64,000 bases of DNA from Caldilineaceae bacterium. GTDB taxonomy: Bacteria > Chloroflexota > Anaerolineae > Caldilineales > Caldilineaceae. Position 1 is the stretch's first letter. Each line of letters opens with the position of its first letter. The notes beneath the pieces are model-generated. The model did not search any database. It was not told where the DNA came from and saw nothing but the letters and a program-made list of their open reading frames with translations. The position numbers and the translations under genes were made by a program. The stretch covers positions 62,001 through 126,000 of the forward strand of contig JADLDO010000054.1 in NCBI GenBank assembly GCA_020846635.1, read 5' to 3'. Of this stretch, positions 1-8,129 are shown piece by piece.

Positions 1-2
1 GT

Positions 3-374
3 GCGACCATCCTCCTCACCACCCATGATCTGCAAGACGTGGAAAAGCTCTGCGACCGCGTCATGATCATCGACCACGGTCGCCTTCTCTTTGACGGTGC
101 GCTGGCCGATCTGCTCACGCGCTTTGGAGCCAAGCGCGAATTGGTGGTGGATATGGCCGAACATTATCCTTCACTCACGGTGGAAGGGGCCGAACTCACC
201 GAGTATGAGGGGCTGCGCGCCACCTTCCAGTTCGACCGCGCCACGGTTACCGCCTCCGACCTGATCGGGCGAATCTCCGCGCAATATCGCATCCAAGACC
301 TCAGCGTACGCGAGCCGGAGATCGAAAACACCATCCGCCGCATCTACCAAGACCGCTTACTAGAACAGGGTTAA
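3..374 (+). CDS. ABC transporter ATP-binding protein, C-terminal part
   Basis: The reading frame is already open at the left edge and runs to a TAA at 372-374, so the 5' part lies outside the window. The first visible residues carry the H-loop of an ABC ATPase (TTHDLQDVEKLCDR), followed by the usual 'MIIDHGRLLFDG' strand and a C-terminal accessory region of about 80 residues. This is the pattern of ABC-2 type export ATPases. Walker A, the signature motif and Walker B are upstream and cannot be checked. No permease gene follows, so the partner is either upstream or elsewhere. The substrate cannot be named. Confidence 0.85.
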   Translation, partial: ATILLTTHDLQDVEKLCDRVMIIDHGRLLFDGALADLLTRFGAKRELVVDMAEHYPSLTVEGAELTEYEGLRATFQFDRATVTASDLIGRISAQYRIQDLSVREPEIENTIRRIYQDRLLEQG

Positions 375-433
375 CGTGTTAAGTTTACAGTACAATGAGG
401 ATTAAAATCAGCCCCTAACAGATTGGCCTACGC

Positions 434-1282
434 ATGAATTTCCTTGATATTGTCCAGCGCGACCAACCGCCTGTACCCTGGCGAGAGGGCGACAACATAC
501 CCTGGAGCGACCCCGACTTTAGTGCGCGCATGTTGGCTGAACATCTTACCCAGGCGCATGATCGCGCCAGCCGTCGCACTCATCTCATCGACCAGCACGT
601 CGGCTGGATTCACCAGCTTCTTTTGAACGGAGAGCCAAATAGAATCCTCGACTTGGGTTGTGGGCCTGGACTTTACTGCAGCCGGCTCGCCGCATTGGGC
701 CATACATGCACAGGGATCGACTACTCTCCCGCCTCCATTGCCTATGCCACGGGGAAGGCCAAAGAGGATGCTCTCGCCTGCACCTACCACCACGCCGACA
801 TACGTACTGCCGGCTATGGCAACGATTACGGATTGGTCATGTTGCTCTTTGGCGAGTTCAACGTCTTTGCACCTGCCGATGCAGCCAACATCCTTACCAA
901 AGCGTATCAGGCTCTAAGGCCAGGTGGTCTGCTGCTCCTGGAACCCCACATCTATGACACATTACTACCTGGTGACAAGGCCGCGAACACCTGGTTCTCC
1001 AGCCCAGGTGGACTATTCTCACCGCTTCCGCACCTTCTCCTCATGGAGCAGCATTGGGACGAAACAATAGCTGTCCTTACAAACCGTTATTTCGTCATCG
1101 ACGCCGCAACAGCCTCCGTCACACGCTACGCCCAATCCATGCAGGCATACACAACCATGCAGTATCGGCAAGTTCTCACGAAAGCGGGCTTCAACGCGAT
1201 CAATATTCTGCCTGGCCTTGCCCATGACCGCATTACCCCTGACCCGGACTTTTACGCTATTGTCGCGCAAAAATCAAGCTAA
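434..1282 (+). CDS. Class I SAM-dependent methyltransferase
   Basis: A 282-residue soluble protein with the Rossmann-type methyltransferase core. Motif I is 'ILDLGCGPG' at residues 71-79, the acidic end of strand 2 is 'GIDYSP' near 94-99, and motif 'LRPGGLLLLEPH' is near 158-169. The first 65 residues are a helical lid typical of small-molecule methyltransferases. It would transfer a methyl group from S-adenosylmethionine, but nothing in the sequence tells the acceptor. No strong ribosome binding site precedes the ATG. The next gene starts 24 bp downstream, so the two may be co-transcribed. Confidence 0.85.
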   Translation: MNFLDIVQRDQPPVPWREGDNIPWSDPDFSARMLAEHLTQAHDRASRRTHLIDQHVGWIHQLLLNGEPNRILDLGCGPGLYCSRLAALGHTCTGIDYSPASIAYATGKAKEDALACTYHHADIRTAGYGNDYGLVMLLFGEFNVFAPADAANILTKAYQALRPGGLLLLEPHIYDTLLPGDKAANTWFSSPGGLFSPLPHLLLMEQHWDETIAVLTNRYFVIDAATASVTRYAQSMQAYTTMQYRQVLTKAGFNAINILPGLAHDRITPDPDFYAIVAQKSS

Positions 1283-1306
1283 CCATATACTTCCCTGGAG
1301 GCAACT

Positions 1307-2446
1307 ATGAAGATCACCGATGTGCGTACCATCTTTGTCGACCGCTACCTCTTTGTCCAGGTCTATACCGATGAGGGCATCGTTGGGCTAGGTGAATCCG
1401 GTGCCTGGGGCTATTTGGAAGCATCAGCGGGCGCACTGGAAACCTTCAAACGCTACCTGATTGGGCAAGACCCGCTGCGCATCGAGCATCACTGGCAATA
1501 TCTCTACCGCTGGACCCACTTCCGCGGCGCGGCGATCATGGGCGCGCTGTCAGCAATCGACATTGCCCTCTGGGATATCGCAGGCAAGTTCTTTGGCGTG
1601 CCTGTCTATCAGTTGCTTGGCGGAAAGACCCGTGACAAAGCCCGCGTCTATTACCACGTCTTTGGCGACACGAAAGAGAAGCTCATCCAGGGCTGCCGTG
1701 AGGCCAAACGCCAGGGTTTCACAGCAGTCGGTCACCTGACACCCTTCTTGGATGAAGATCACGATGTGCCATTCTTCAAGACCCACGTCGATAAGATGCG
1801 CGATGCCATCGACACCGTGGCCGAATATCGCGACGCAGTGGGGCGCGAAGTGGACTTGTGCATCGAAATCCACCGTCGTCTGTCCCCTGCCGAAGCCATC
1901 GTCCTGGCGCGGGGCATCGAGGAGTTCCACCCCTATTTCTATGAAGACCCCATCCTGCCCGACAACTTCGATGCAATGGCGCTGGTCGCCCACAATATCC
2001 ACATCCCCATTGCCACAGGCGAGCGGCTGCACACAATTCACGAGTTTCAAGCGCTACTGCGCCGCGGTGCCGTCCAATATGTGCGCCCCGATGTCTGCTT
2101 GGCGGGTGGCATCAGCCACAGCAAAAAGATCGCCGCCCTCGCCGAAGCGCACAATGTAGGCGTGGTGCCCCACAATCCGCTGAGTCCTGTCAGCACTGCC
2201 GCGTGTATCCAACTCGCCGCCTGCATCCCCAACTTTGCCCTACAAGAATATCCCCTAGGTGAAAACGTGCCACCCAAAAGCGAGATCGTCAAAAGCACGC
2301 TCCAACTGGAGAATGGTTTTCTCATCATCCCCGACGCACCCGGTATCGGCGTAGAATTGGCAGAAGACGCTGCCGAACGCCATCCCTATCGCCCGCGCAA
2401 GGTCAACACCCGGCTGCACGTCGATGGCTCAATCGTGGACCAGTAG
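1307..2446 (+). CDS. Enolase-superfamily dehydratase (mandelate racemase/galactonate dehydratase group)
   Basis: 379 residues with the N-terminal capping domain and a TIM barrel of the mandelate racemase/muconate lactonising group. The most likely reaction is dehydration of a sugar acid in the cytoplasm. The acid/base and metal positions are visible: E187 and H189 in 'CIEIHRR', E213 in 'YEDPILPDN', E239 in 'ATGERL' and H289 in 'VVPHNPLSP'. This spacing matches galactonate/mannonate dehydratase-like proteins, but the first metal ligand is Glu where galactonate dehydratase has Asp. The ATG follows a good GGAGG site. There is no sugar transporter or kinase next to it, so the substrate is open. 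Confidence 0.85.
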   Translation: MKITDVRTIFVDRYLFVQVYTDEGIVGLGESGAWGYLEASAGALETFKRYLIGQDPLRIEHHWQYLYRWTHFRGAAIMGALSAIDIALWDIAGKFFGVPVYQLLGGKTRDKARVYYHVFGDTKEKLIQGCREAKRQGFTAVGHLTPFLDEDHDVPFFKTHVDKMRDAIDTVAEYRDAVGREVDLCIEIHRRLSPAEAIVLARGIEEFHPYFYEDPILPDNFDAMALVAHNIHIPIATGERLHTIHEFQALLRRGAVQYVRPDVCLAGGISHSKKIAALAEAHNVGVVPHNPLSPVSTAACIQLAACIPNFALQEYPLGENVPPKSEIVKSTLQLENGFLIIPDAPGIGVELAEDAAERHPYRPRKVNTRLHVDGSIVDQ

Positions 2447-2453
2447 ACTCGAT

Positions 2454-2479
2454 ACAGAGAAAGATCACAGAGAAAGATC
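2454..2479 (+). repeat. Two perfect 13-bp tandem direct repeats
   Basis: The unit acagagaaagatc occurs twice head to tail at 2454-2466 and 2467-2479, in the gap just before the ankyrin gene. It is purine-rich and could be simple slippage. No function is claimed. Confidence 0.6.
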
Positions 2480-2516
2480 GATGTAGAGAAAAAAGTTACA
2501 GAAAGGTGAACCAGCT

Positions 2517-3098
2517 ATGTCTACCCTTGCACCCTCCCCTGCCGAGGAGATTCGAGAATTCGTCATTGCAGGTCACGGCAATCTGGATAAGGTTAAAGAA
2601 ATGCTGTCGGAAAGCCCTAACCTGCTCAATCGCAGTCATGAATGGGCCCCTAATGACACGGAAACGGCACTCCAAGCCGCGGCGCATGTAGGCAACCGGG
2701 ACATTGCCGAGTACCTCCTGGCGCAGGGCGCACCGCTCGACATTTGCACCGCGGCAATGCTCGGACGCCAAGAAGATGTACAACGCCTGTTGCAAAAAGA
2801 AAAGACCCTGATCAATGCCACAGGCGCGCATGGCATTCCACTGATGGCGCATGTCGCCTTGAGCGGCAACGCAGACTTGGCACAACTGCTTGCCCAAAAT
2901 GGTGCCAAGACAGGGATGTCGATGGCGTTGAGCAACGCAGTCAGCAAAGGCCACCTTGAGATGACGCGCTGGCTGCTGGAGAATGGCGCGCCCGATATAG
3001 AGTGGCAAAATTTCCAGGGCAAAACAGCCCTGCAAATCGCCACCGAACAGGGCAACGCAGAAATTGCCGAGCTACTCAGAGCCTATAGCGCCGCCTAA
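2517..3098 (+). CDS. Ankyrin repeat protein
   Basis: A 193-residue protein made of four to five ankyrin repeats. Examples are 'ETALQAAAHVGNRDIAEYLL' near residue 50 and 'KTALQIATEQGNAEIAELL' near the C-terminus, both with the helix-turn-helix spacing of the family. There is no signal peptide or membrane segment, so a cytoplasmic binding protein is likely. A GAAAGGTG site precedes the ATG. The partner is unknown. It ends about 40 bp before a perfect hairpin. Confidence 0.85.
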   Translation: MSTLAPSPAEEIREFVIAGHGNLDKVKEMLSESPNLLNRSHEWAPNDTETALQAAAHVGNRDIAEYLLAQGAPLDICTAAMLGRQEDVQRLLQKEKTLINATGAHGIPLMAHVALSGNADLAQLLAQNGAKTGMSMALSNAVSKGHLEMTRWLLENGAPDIEWQNFQGKTALQIATEQGNAEIAELLRAYSAA

Positions 3099-3137
3099 CA
3101 AACTCGACAAAGCACCCGCAAGCACACCGTTCCCGGC

Positions 3138-3179
3138 GTTAATCCTGCCGGAAGCTTCTGAGCTTCCGGCAGGATTAAC
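3138..3179. terminator. Perfect 19-bp hairpin between convergent genes (CCGGAAGC family)
   Basis: Arms 3138-3156 and 3161-3179 are perfectly complementary around a 4-nt loop. It lies between the converging ankyrin and carbonic anhydrase genes. There is no clear U-tract on either strand. The stem core ccggaagct/agcttccgg recurs in hairpins at 26725-26755 and 57578-57609. Confidence 0.7.
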
Positions 3180-3283
3180 TGATGAATAACTTGTGAAGCC
3201 CCGTTTAGGGGGCGTTGACCTGTAGCCTCTGGAGTTGATGGCTGCGAACTTGGTTTGTTAGAGAATCACTTTATCCCCGCGCT

Positions 3284-3928
3284 TTATTTCACCTGTGCTA
3301 CAGCATGTGCAACCTGTGTGTCGAGTTCATTGGCTCCTGTGACCGTGATGGCTGCGTCGCGCAGGATGCCATCCTTGAGTCCGTAGATGACGCCATGTAC
3401 GGCTAGGGGTTGTTCCCGCTGCCAGGCGCTCTGGACGATGGTCGTGCGACAGACATTCACTGCCTGCTCGATGACATTGAGTTTGCATAGGGTGTTGAGG
3501 CGATGTGTGTCGTCTGTGCAGGTGGCGAGCAGTTGGGTATGCTTGTTGCGAACGTCTTGCACATGGCGCAGCCAATTGTCGATAAGCCCGAAGGCGCGAT
3601 TGTGGAACGCTGCATCGACCCCACCGCAGCCATAGTGACCACAGACGATGATATGCTGGACACGAAGCACTTCAACGGCATATTGAAGGACGGCGAGGCA
3701 ATTGAGGTCAGAATGGACAACCAGGTTGGCGACGTTGCGATGGACGAACATTTCCCCAGGAGGCAAGTCTACGAGTTGCGTTGCGGGGACACGGCTGTCG
3801 GAACAACCGATCCAAAGGTAGGCGGGTGCTTGCTGTTCGACAAGTCGCTGAAAAAAGGCTGGGTCTTCGGCGATCATGCGGGCAGCCCATGCCTGGTTAC
3901 TTGCAAATAACTGGTTGACGTCGTGCAT
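3284..3928 (-). CDS. can: Beta-class carbonic anhydrase
   Basis: A 214-residue enzyme that interconverts CO2 and bicarbonate in the cytoplasm. The complete zinc site is visible: C42, with the D44/R46 dyad in 'CSDSR', then H98 and C101 in 'CGHYGCGG'. The length and the 'FVHRNVANLV' segment are typical of bacterial beta carbonic anhydrases. It is monocistronic and convergent with the ankyrin gene. The first 25 residues (MHDVNQLFASNQAWAARM) match family members that start the same way, supporting this start. Confidence 0.96.
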   Translation of the reverse strand: MHDVNQLFASNQAWAARMIAEDPAFFQRLVEQQAPAYLWIGCSDSRVPATQLVDLPPGEMFVHRNVANLVVHSDLNCLAVLQYAVEVLRVQHIIVCGHYGCGGVDAAFHNRAFGLIDNWLRHVQDVRNKHTQLLATCTDDTHRLNTLCKLNVIEQAVNVCRTTIVQSAWQREQPLAVHGVIYGLKDGILRDAAITVTGANELDTQVAHAVAQVK

Positions 3929-4210
3929 TCTTAGTCTCTATTCTCTAGTCCTGCTACTACTTGCCATGTGTGATTGAATTTGCACTGATCCGATTTTGTG
4001 GGATCGGTCGCGTGCTGTCAAACAGGGGCAGCCCTGGAAGGCATATAATTGCTCGCCAATTTTCTCATAGCAATTTCATATTTTTTCAGAAACGGGGTGC
4101 TATAGTAGTCAACAAGTCATTAGGAGTTGCCTGGAATTCGGTACGTACGTTACTTCGTTTTGACCCGACTCGTACTTCAATGTAGCCATTGTTCCGAGTA
4201 AAAAAAGAGT

Positions 4211-5056
4211 ATGGACGAACCCTCAGCTTCGCAATCAGAGCTGTGGCAACGACGCCTTCAGCGCCTACGCACCCACGTACGGGGTGCATTGCCGTTCGTT
4301 TCCGGTGTTATTGCCGCGCTTGGCGGGCTTTTGCTTTATACCTTCCTCGTTCCTGCCCCAACGCCACTGACTCAAGATGATGTGAACGACACCGTTGCAC
4401 AGGTGCTTGCATCGGCAACGCCTGCCCCTGCCTATTCTGAGCTTGCCTATCAGGTGGTACAACCTGCCCTTGTTTTCATACAGGTTCACACTCCTGGCGA
4501 GAATGGTGACGAGGAGGAGGCCAATGGCCTGGGGAGTGGGGTTGTCATCAATACCGATGGTGCAATTCTGACAAGCCTGCATGTTGTGACCAACGCCACA
4601 GAGATCCAATTGACCTTTGCCGATGGCACAGAGGCAAAGGGGCAGATTATCGCTACGCAACCGGAGAATGACATTGCAGTGTTGGGCGCAGACCGGTTGC
4701 CGGAAGTGCTGATCCCGGCGGTATTGGGCAACCCAAACGCCATGCGTGTGGGTGATGAGGCCTTTGCCGTCGGACATCCCTTTGGCCTCTACGGCTCGAT
4801 GACCAGCGGCGTGATCTCTGGCTTCGAGCGCACCTTCCGGCCCCAGAACAGTGGGCAAAGGCTGCAAGGCTTGATTCAGATTGACGCCGCCGTGAACCCC
4901 GGCAATTCGGGTGGGCCGCTGCTCAACCGCTATGGGCAGGTGGTTGGCATCGTCACCGGGCTGGCGAATCCCACTGACGATACATTCTTCATCGGCATTG
5001 GCTTTGCTGTGCCGATTGATGTGGCGGGCGGGGCTGCCGGACTGCCTCCCTATTGA
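4211..5056 (+). CDS. HtrA/DegP-like trypsin-fold serine protease, membrane-anchored, no PDZ domain
   Basis: 281 residues. One membrane anchor (about 26-46) is followed by a linker and a trypsin-like domain facing outward. The catalytic triad is H124 in 'TSLHVV', D154 in 'PENDIAVL' and S233 in 'GNSGGPL'. HtrA proteins normally continue into one or two PDZ domains, but this one stops just after the last protease strand ('FAVPIDVAGGAAG'). It precedes the MoxR gene on the same strand with a gap of about 90 bp, so it may be the first gene of the MoxR/VWA operon. The role is probably extracytoplasmic proteolysis or quality control. Confidence 0.88.
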   Translation: MDEPSASQSELWQRRLQRLRTHVRGALPFVSGVIAALGGLLLYTFLVPAPTPLTQDDVNDTVAQVLASATPAPAYSELAYQVVQPALVFIQVHTPGENGDEEEANGLGSGVVINTDGAILTSLHVVTNATEIQLTFADGTEAKGQIIATQPENDIAVLGADRLPEVLIPAVLGNPNAMRVGDEAFAVGHPFGLYGSMTSGVISGFERTFRPQNSGQRLQGLIQIDAAVNPGNSGGPLLNRYGQVVGIVTGLANPTDDTFFIGIGFAVPIDVAGGAAGLPPY

Positions 5057-5145
5057 TTTCGCCTTATCCAAACCGTTTCTAAACTGCATCCAAACCGTGT
5101 CCAATGACTGGCCTGATCCAATCGCATCCATCAAAGGGGAAGATC

Positions 5146-6156
5146 ATGGAGCAAAATCACAATTCTGAGCATGGGTTGCCGATGGAACGGCTGCTGTACG
5201 AGGTGAAGAAGGTCATTGTGGGGCAGGATCATCTGCTGGAGCGCTTGATTGTGGCGCTGCTGGCGCGTGGTCACATCCTTGTGGAAGGTGTGCCGGGGCT
5301 TGCCAAGACGATGGCAATCAAGACACTGGCGGAGGCGATTGGAGGCGAGTTCAAACGCATCCAGTTCACGCCGGATTTAGTCCCCGCTGACTTGGTTGGC
5401 ACGCGAATTTACAACCAAAAGACAGGGGAGTTCAATACCTCGTTTGGCCCGGTCTTTACAAATCTTTTGCTCGCCGATGAGATCAACCGGGCACCGGCGA
5501 AGGTGCAAAGCGCGCTGCTTGAAGTGATGCAAGAGCGGCAGGTGACGATTGGCCGCGAAACTTTCTCTGTACCGGACCCCTTCCTTGTCCTGGCGACACA
5601 AAACCCAATTGAGACAGAAGGCACTTATGCCTTACCCGAAGCGCAGGTAGATCGCTTTATGCTCAAGGTGCTGGTCGGTTATCCCTCGCAGACGGAGGAG
5701 TTTGTGATCGTCGAGAGGATGACGGGCATGTTGCAGGCTGTGCAGAAGGTTCTGACCACTCAGCAGTTGCTTGGCTTGCAGAAAGAAGCGGCGGCTGTCT
5801 ATGTGGACCCTGCCTTGATTGAGTTTGCCATCAAGATGGTGACAGCGACACGCAGCCCGCAGGGGATAAACCTCAAGGAGATTGCGCCATATATCACCTT
5901 TGGTGCCAGCCCGCGCGCCTCGATCAACCTGATCCTGGCGGCGCGCGCATTGGCGTTTGTGCGTGGGCGCAGCTATGCACTGCCGCAAGATGTGTTGGAT
6001 ATGGCATTGGATGTGATGCGCCACCGTCTGGTGTTGTCCTATGAAGCCCTGTCGGACAACGTGGATGCTGACGATCTTTTGAAGAAAATCCTCAACCGCG
6101 TTCCTGTGCCGGAGGTGCCGCTGCATGGTCATGCCAACATCCGAGTTAACGCCTGA
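5146..6156 (+). CDS. MoxR-family AAA+ ATPase
   Basis: 336 residues from the ATG at 5146, chosen because an AAAGGGGAAG site lies just before it; an in-frame ATG at 5104 lacks one. Walker A is 'EGVPGLAKT' at about 47-55 and Walker B is 'LLLADEINRAP' with D111-E112. The C-terminal lid domain is complete. MoxR ATPases act as chaperones that assemble or activate protein complexes, usually together with the DUF58 and VWA proteins encoded right after them. It overlaps the DUF58 gene by 32 bp, a sign of coupled translation. Confidence 0.93.
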   Translation: MEQNHNSEHGLPMERLLYEVKKVIVGQDHLLERLIVALLARGHILVEGVPGLAKTMAIKTLAEAIGGEFKRIQFTPDLVPADLVGTRIYNQKTGEFNTSFGPVFTNLLLADEINRAPAKVQSALLEVMQERQVTIGRETFSVPDPFLVLATQNPIETEGTYALPEAQVDRFMLKVLVGYPSQTEEFVIVERMTGMLQAVQKVLTTQQLLGLQKEAAAVYVDPALIEFAIKMVTATRSPQGINLKEIAPYITFGASPRASINLILAARALAFVRGRSYALPQDVLDMALDVMRHRLVLSYEALSDNVDADDLLKKILNRVPVPEVPLHGHANIRVNA

Positions 6157-7018
6157 ACGGATTCTGCTGCGCCTCGACTGGCAGGTCATCCGGCGGCTGG
6201 ATGGCCTGCTGCAAGGGGATTATCGCACGCTCTTTTATGGCTATGGGGTCGATTTTGCCGACTTGCGCGAGTACCAACCGGGCGACGATATTCGCTATAT
6301 CGATTGGAATGTTACGGCGCGGATGGACACGCCCTATATCCGCCAGTATGTGGAAGATCGCGAGATCACGGCGTGGTTTCTGCTCGACCTGAGCCCCTCG
6401 ATGGATTTTGGTACGGTAGAGAATCAAAAGCGGACGGTGCTGATTGATTTTGTCTCGACGCTTGCGCGATTGCTCACCCGTCATGGCAACCGGGTCGGTG
6501 CGCTACTCTATGGCGGGCGGGTTGAGCGGACGATTCCCGCACGCGGGGGGCGAATTCATGTATTACGGCTGATCAACGACCTGCTCAAGCAGCCGCGCCT
6601 AGCGCGCACCCCTTCCACAGACCTAGCTCCCCTGCTCAAGGCGGGGCTGCATACGATCAAGAAACGCTCGCTGGTCTTTATCATCTCCGATTTCATCAGC
6701 GAACCGGGATGGGAGAAGTCGTTGAATCTGCTTAGCCAGCGGCATGAGGTGCTTGCCATCCGCTTGTTTGACCCGCGTGAGATGGAGTTGCCCGATATTG
6801 GCCTGGTGATGGTTGAAGACGCCGAGACAGGCGAACAACTCTACGTGGATACGCATGACCGCACGTTTCGCCGGCGCTTTCAAGAAGCGGCGCAGGCGCG
6901 CGAGGCTGCATTGAGCGAAGCGTTCAAACGCGCCGGGGTTGCTGCGTTGTCGCTTTCGACTGAAGATGACCTAGTGCGCGCCATAGTGCGTTTTGCTACA
7001 CTGCGCCGCAAAAGGTAG
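6125..7018 (+). CDS. DUF58 domain protein
   Basis: 297 residues. The DUF58 hallmark is the segment 'YQPGDDIRYIDWNVTAR' near residues 55-71, followed by 'TPYIRQYVEDREIT' and a degenerate VWA-like fold ('FLLDLSPSMDFG', near 85-96). It is cytoplasmic or peripheral, with no membrane segment seen. The usual role is as the partner of MoxR and of membrane VWA proteins. A second in-frame ATG two codons later (6131) could be the true start. It overlaps the end of the MoxR gene. Confidence 0.9.
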   Translation: MVMPTSELTPERILLRLDWQVIRRLDGLLQGDYRTLFYGYGVDFADLREYQPGDDIRYIDWNVTARMDTPYIRQYVEDREITAWFLLDLSPSMDFGTVENQKRTVLIDFVSTLARLLTRHGNRVGALLYGGRVERTIPARGGRIHVLRLINDLLKQPRLARTPSTDLAPLLKAGLHTIKKRSLVFIISDFISEPGWEKSLNLLSQRHEVLAIRLFDPREMELPDIGLVMVEDAETGEQLYVDTHDRTFRRRFQEAAQAREAALSEAFKRAGVAALSLSTEDDLVRAIVRFATLRRKR

Positions 7019-7044
7019 TTGGGAGGGAATAGCAGGCTCTAATT

Positions 7045-8058
7045 ATGTCCTTCATTTGGCCCTTGATGCTTCTCTCGCTCCTAATGGTTCCGGTCTTCTG
7101 CCTCTTTTATTTGCGCTTGCAGCGGCGACGGCAGCAGATTGCGGCGCGCTATGGCACGTTGGGCATTGTACAGGAGGCAGGTAAGCGTCCCTTGGGGTCG
7201 CGCCGCCATATTCCGCCTGCCCTCTTTTTGGTGGGCCTTACCATTTTGCTGATCTCGCTGGCACGCCCCCAAGCGGTCGTCAGCTTGCCCCGCCTCGAAG
7301 GGATGGTCATTCTGGCCTTTGATGTTTCCGGCAGCATGGGGGCCGATGACTTGCAGCCGACGCGCATGGAGGCTGCCAAAGTTGCAGCCCGCGATTTTGT
7401 GCTGCGCCAACCCGATACGGTACAGATCGGAGTTGTGGCTTTTAGTGAAAGTGGTTTTACCGTGGAACTGCCGACCAATGAGCAGGAGACGATTCTAGCC
7501 ACGATTGAGCGTCTTACGCCAGAGCGTGGCACGTCGCTGGCGCGGGGCATTGAGGCTGCGCTGCACACAATTTTTGTAGAGGCTGAGCAAGACCCGGAGG
7601 CAGAGCGCTATAGCAACCTGACACCGGAAGCCACATCCACGCCCACACCAATGCCCGACGGGATGTATGCCCCTGCGGTGATCGTGCTACTCACCGATGG
7701 CGAGAACACTGCGCCACCCGACCCGATTGCAGCAGCGTTGGTGGCTGCGGATCGCGGTGTGCGGATTCATACCGTGGGGATTGGCAGCGCGGAGGGGACG
7801 ATCCTTGAGGTGGAGGGGTTCACCGTTCATACGCGCCTGGATGAGCCGATGCTGCAACAGATCGCACAGATTACGGATGGCACCTATTACAATGCGGCCA
7901 ACGAAGATGAACTGCGTTCGATTTATGAAAACCTTGACCCAGAGCTAGTGATTGAGCCGGAAAAGATGGAAGTCACATCGCTCTTTGCAGGGGCGAGTAT
8001 CCTCCTGTTGTTGGCGGGAGGATACTCGTCGCTGTTGTGGTTCAGCCGGTTTCCATAG
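7045..8058 (+). CDS. VWA domain membrane protein, BatA-like
   Basis: 337 residues. Membrane segments lie at about 3-22 and 57-74, then a von Willebrand A domain with the MIDAS motif DVSGSMG at 93-99 and 'LLTDGENT' near 215, and a last membrane helix at about 314-332. This is the Bat/Aer-type layout: a cytoplasmic or periplasmic VWA domain held by helices at both ends. It sits 26 bp after DUF58 in the same operon. The exact process served is not known from sequence. Confidence 0.9.
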   Translation: MSFIWPLMLLSLLMVPVFCLFYLRLQRRRQQIAARYGTLGIVQEAGKRPLGSRRHIPPALFLVGLTILLISLARPQAVVSLPRLEGMVILAFDVSGSMGADDLQPTRMEAAKVAARDFVLRQPDTVQIGVVAFSESGFTVELPTNEQETILATIERLTPERGTSLARGIEAALHTIFVEAEQDPEAERYSNLTPEATSTPTPMPDGMYAPAVIVLLTDGENTAPPDPIAAALVAADRGVRIHTVGIGSAEGTILEVEGFTVHTRLDEPMLQQIAQITDGTYYNAANEDELRSIYENLDPELVIEPEKMEVTSLFAGASILLLLAGGYSSLLWFSRFP

Positions 8059-8129
8059 CGTCACGAAGCGGTTATGATCTTGCTCTGCTCGCTTGGCGCA
8101 CTGGCAGGGATTGAAGTGGAGGTGAGTAG

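Noticed and set aside
3195..3215. A short inverted repeat gcccc/ggggc and a similar word near 34838
   Set aside because: The shared part is only about 10 bp and occurs in GC-rich sequence; chance is the simplest explanation.
4265..5134. A 289-codon minus-strand frame over the HtrA-like gene
   Set aside because: The plus strand has the complete protease triad and the downstream operon; the minus-strand product is composition noise.
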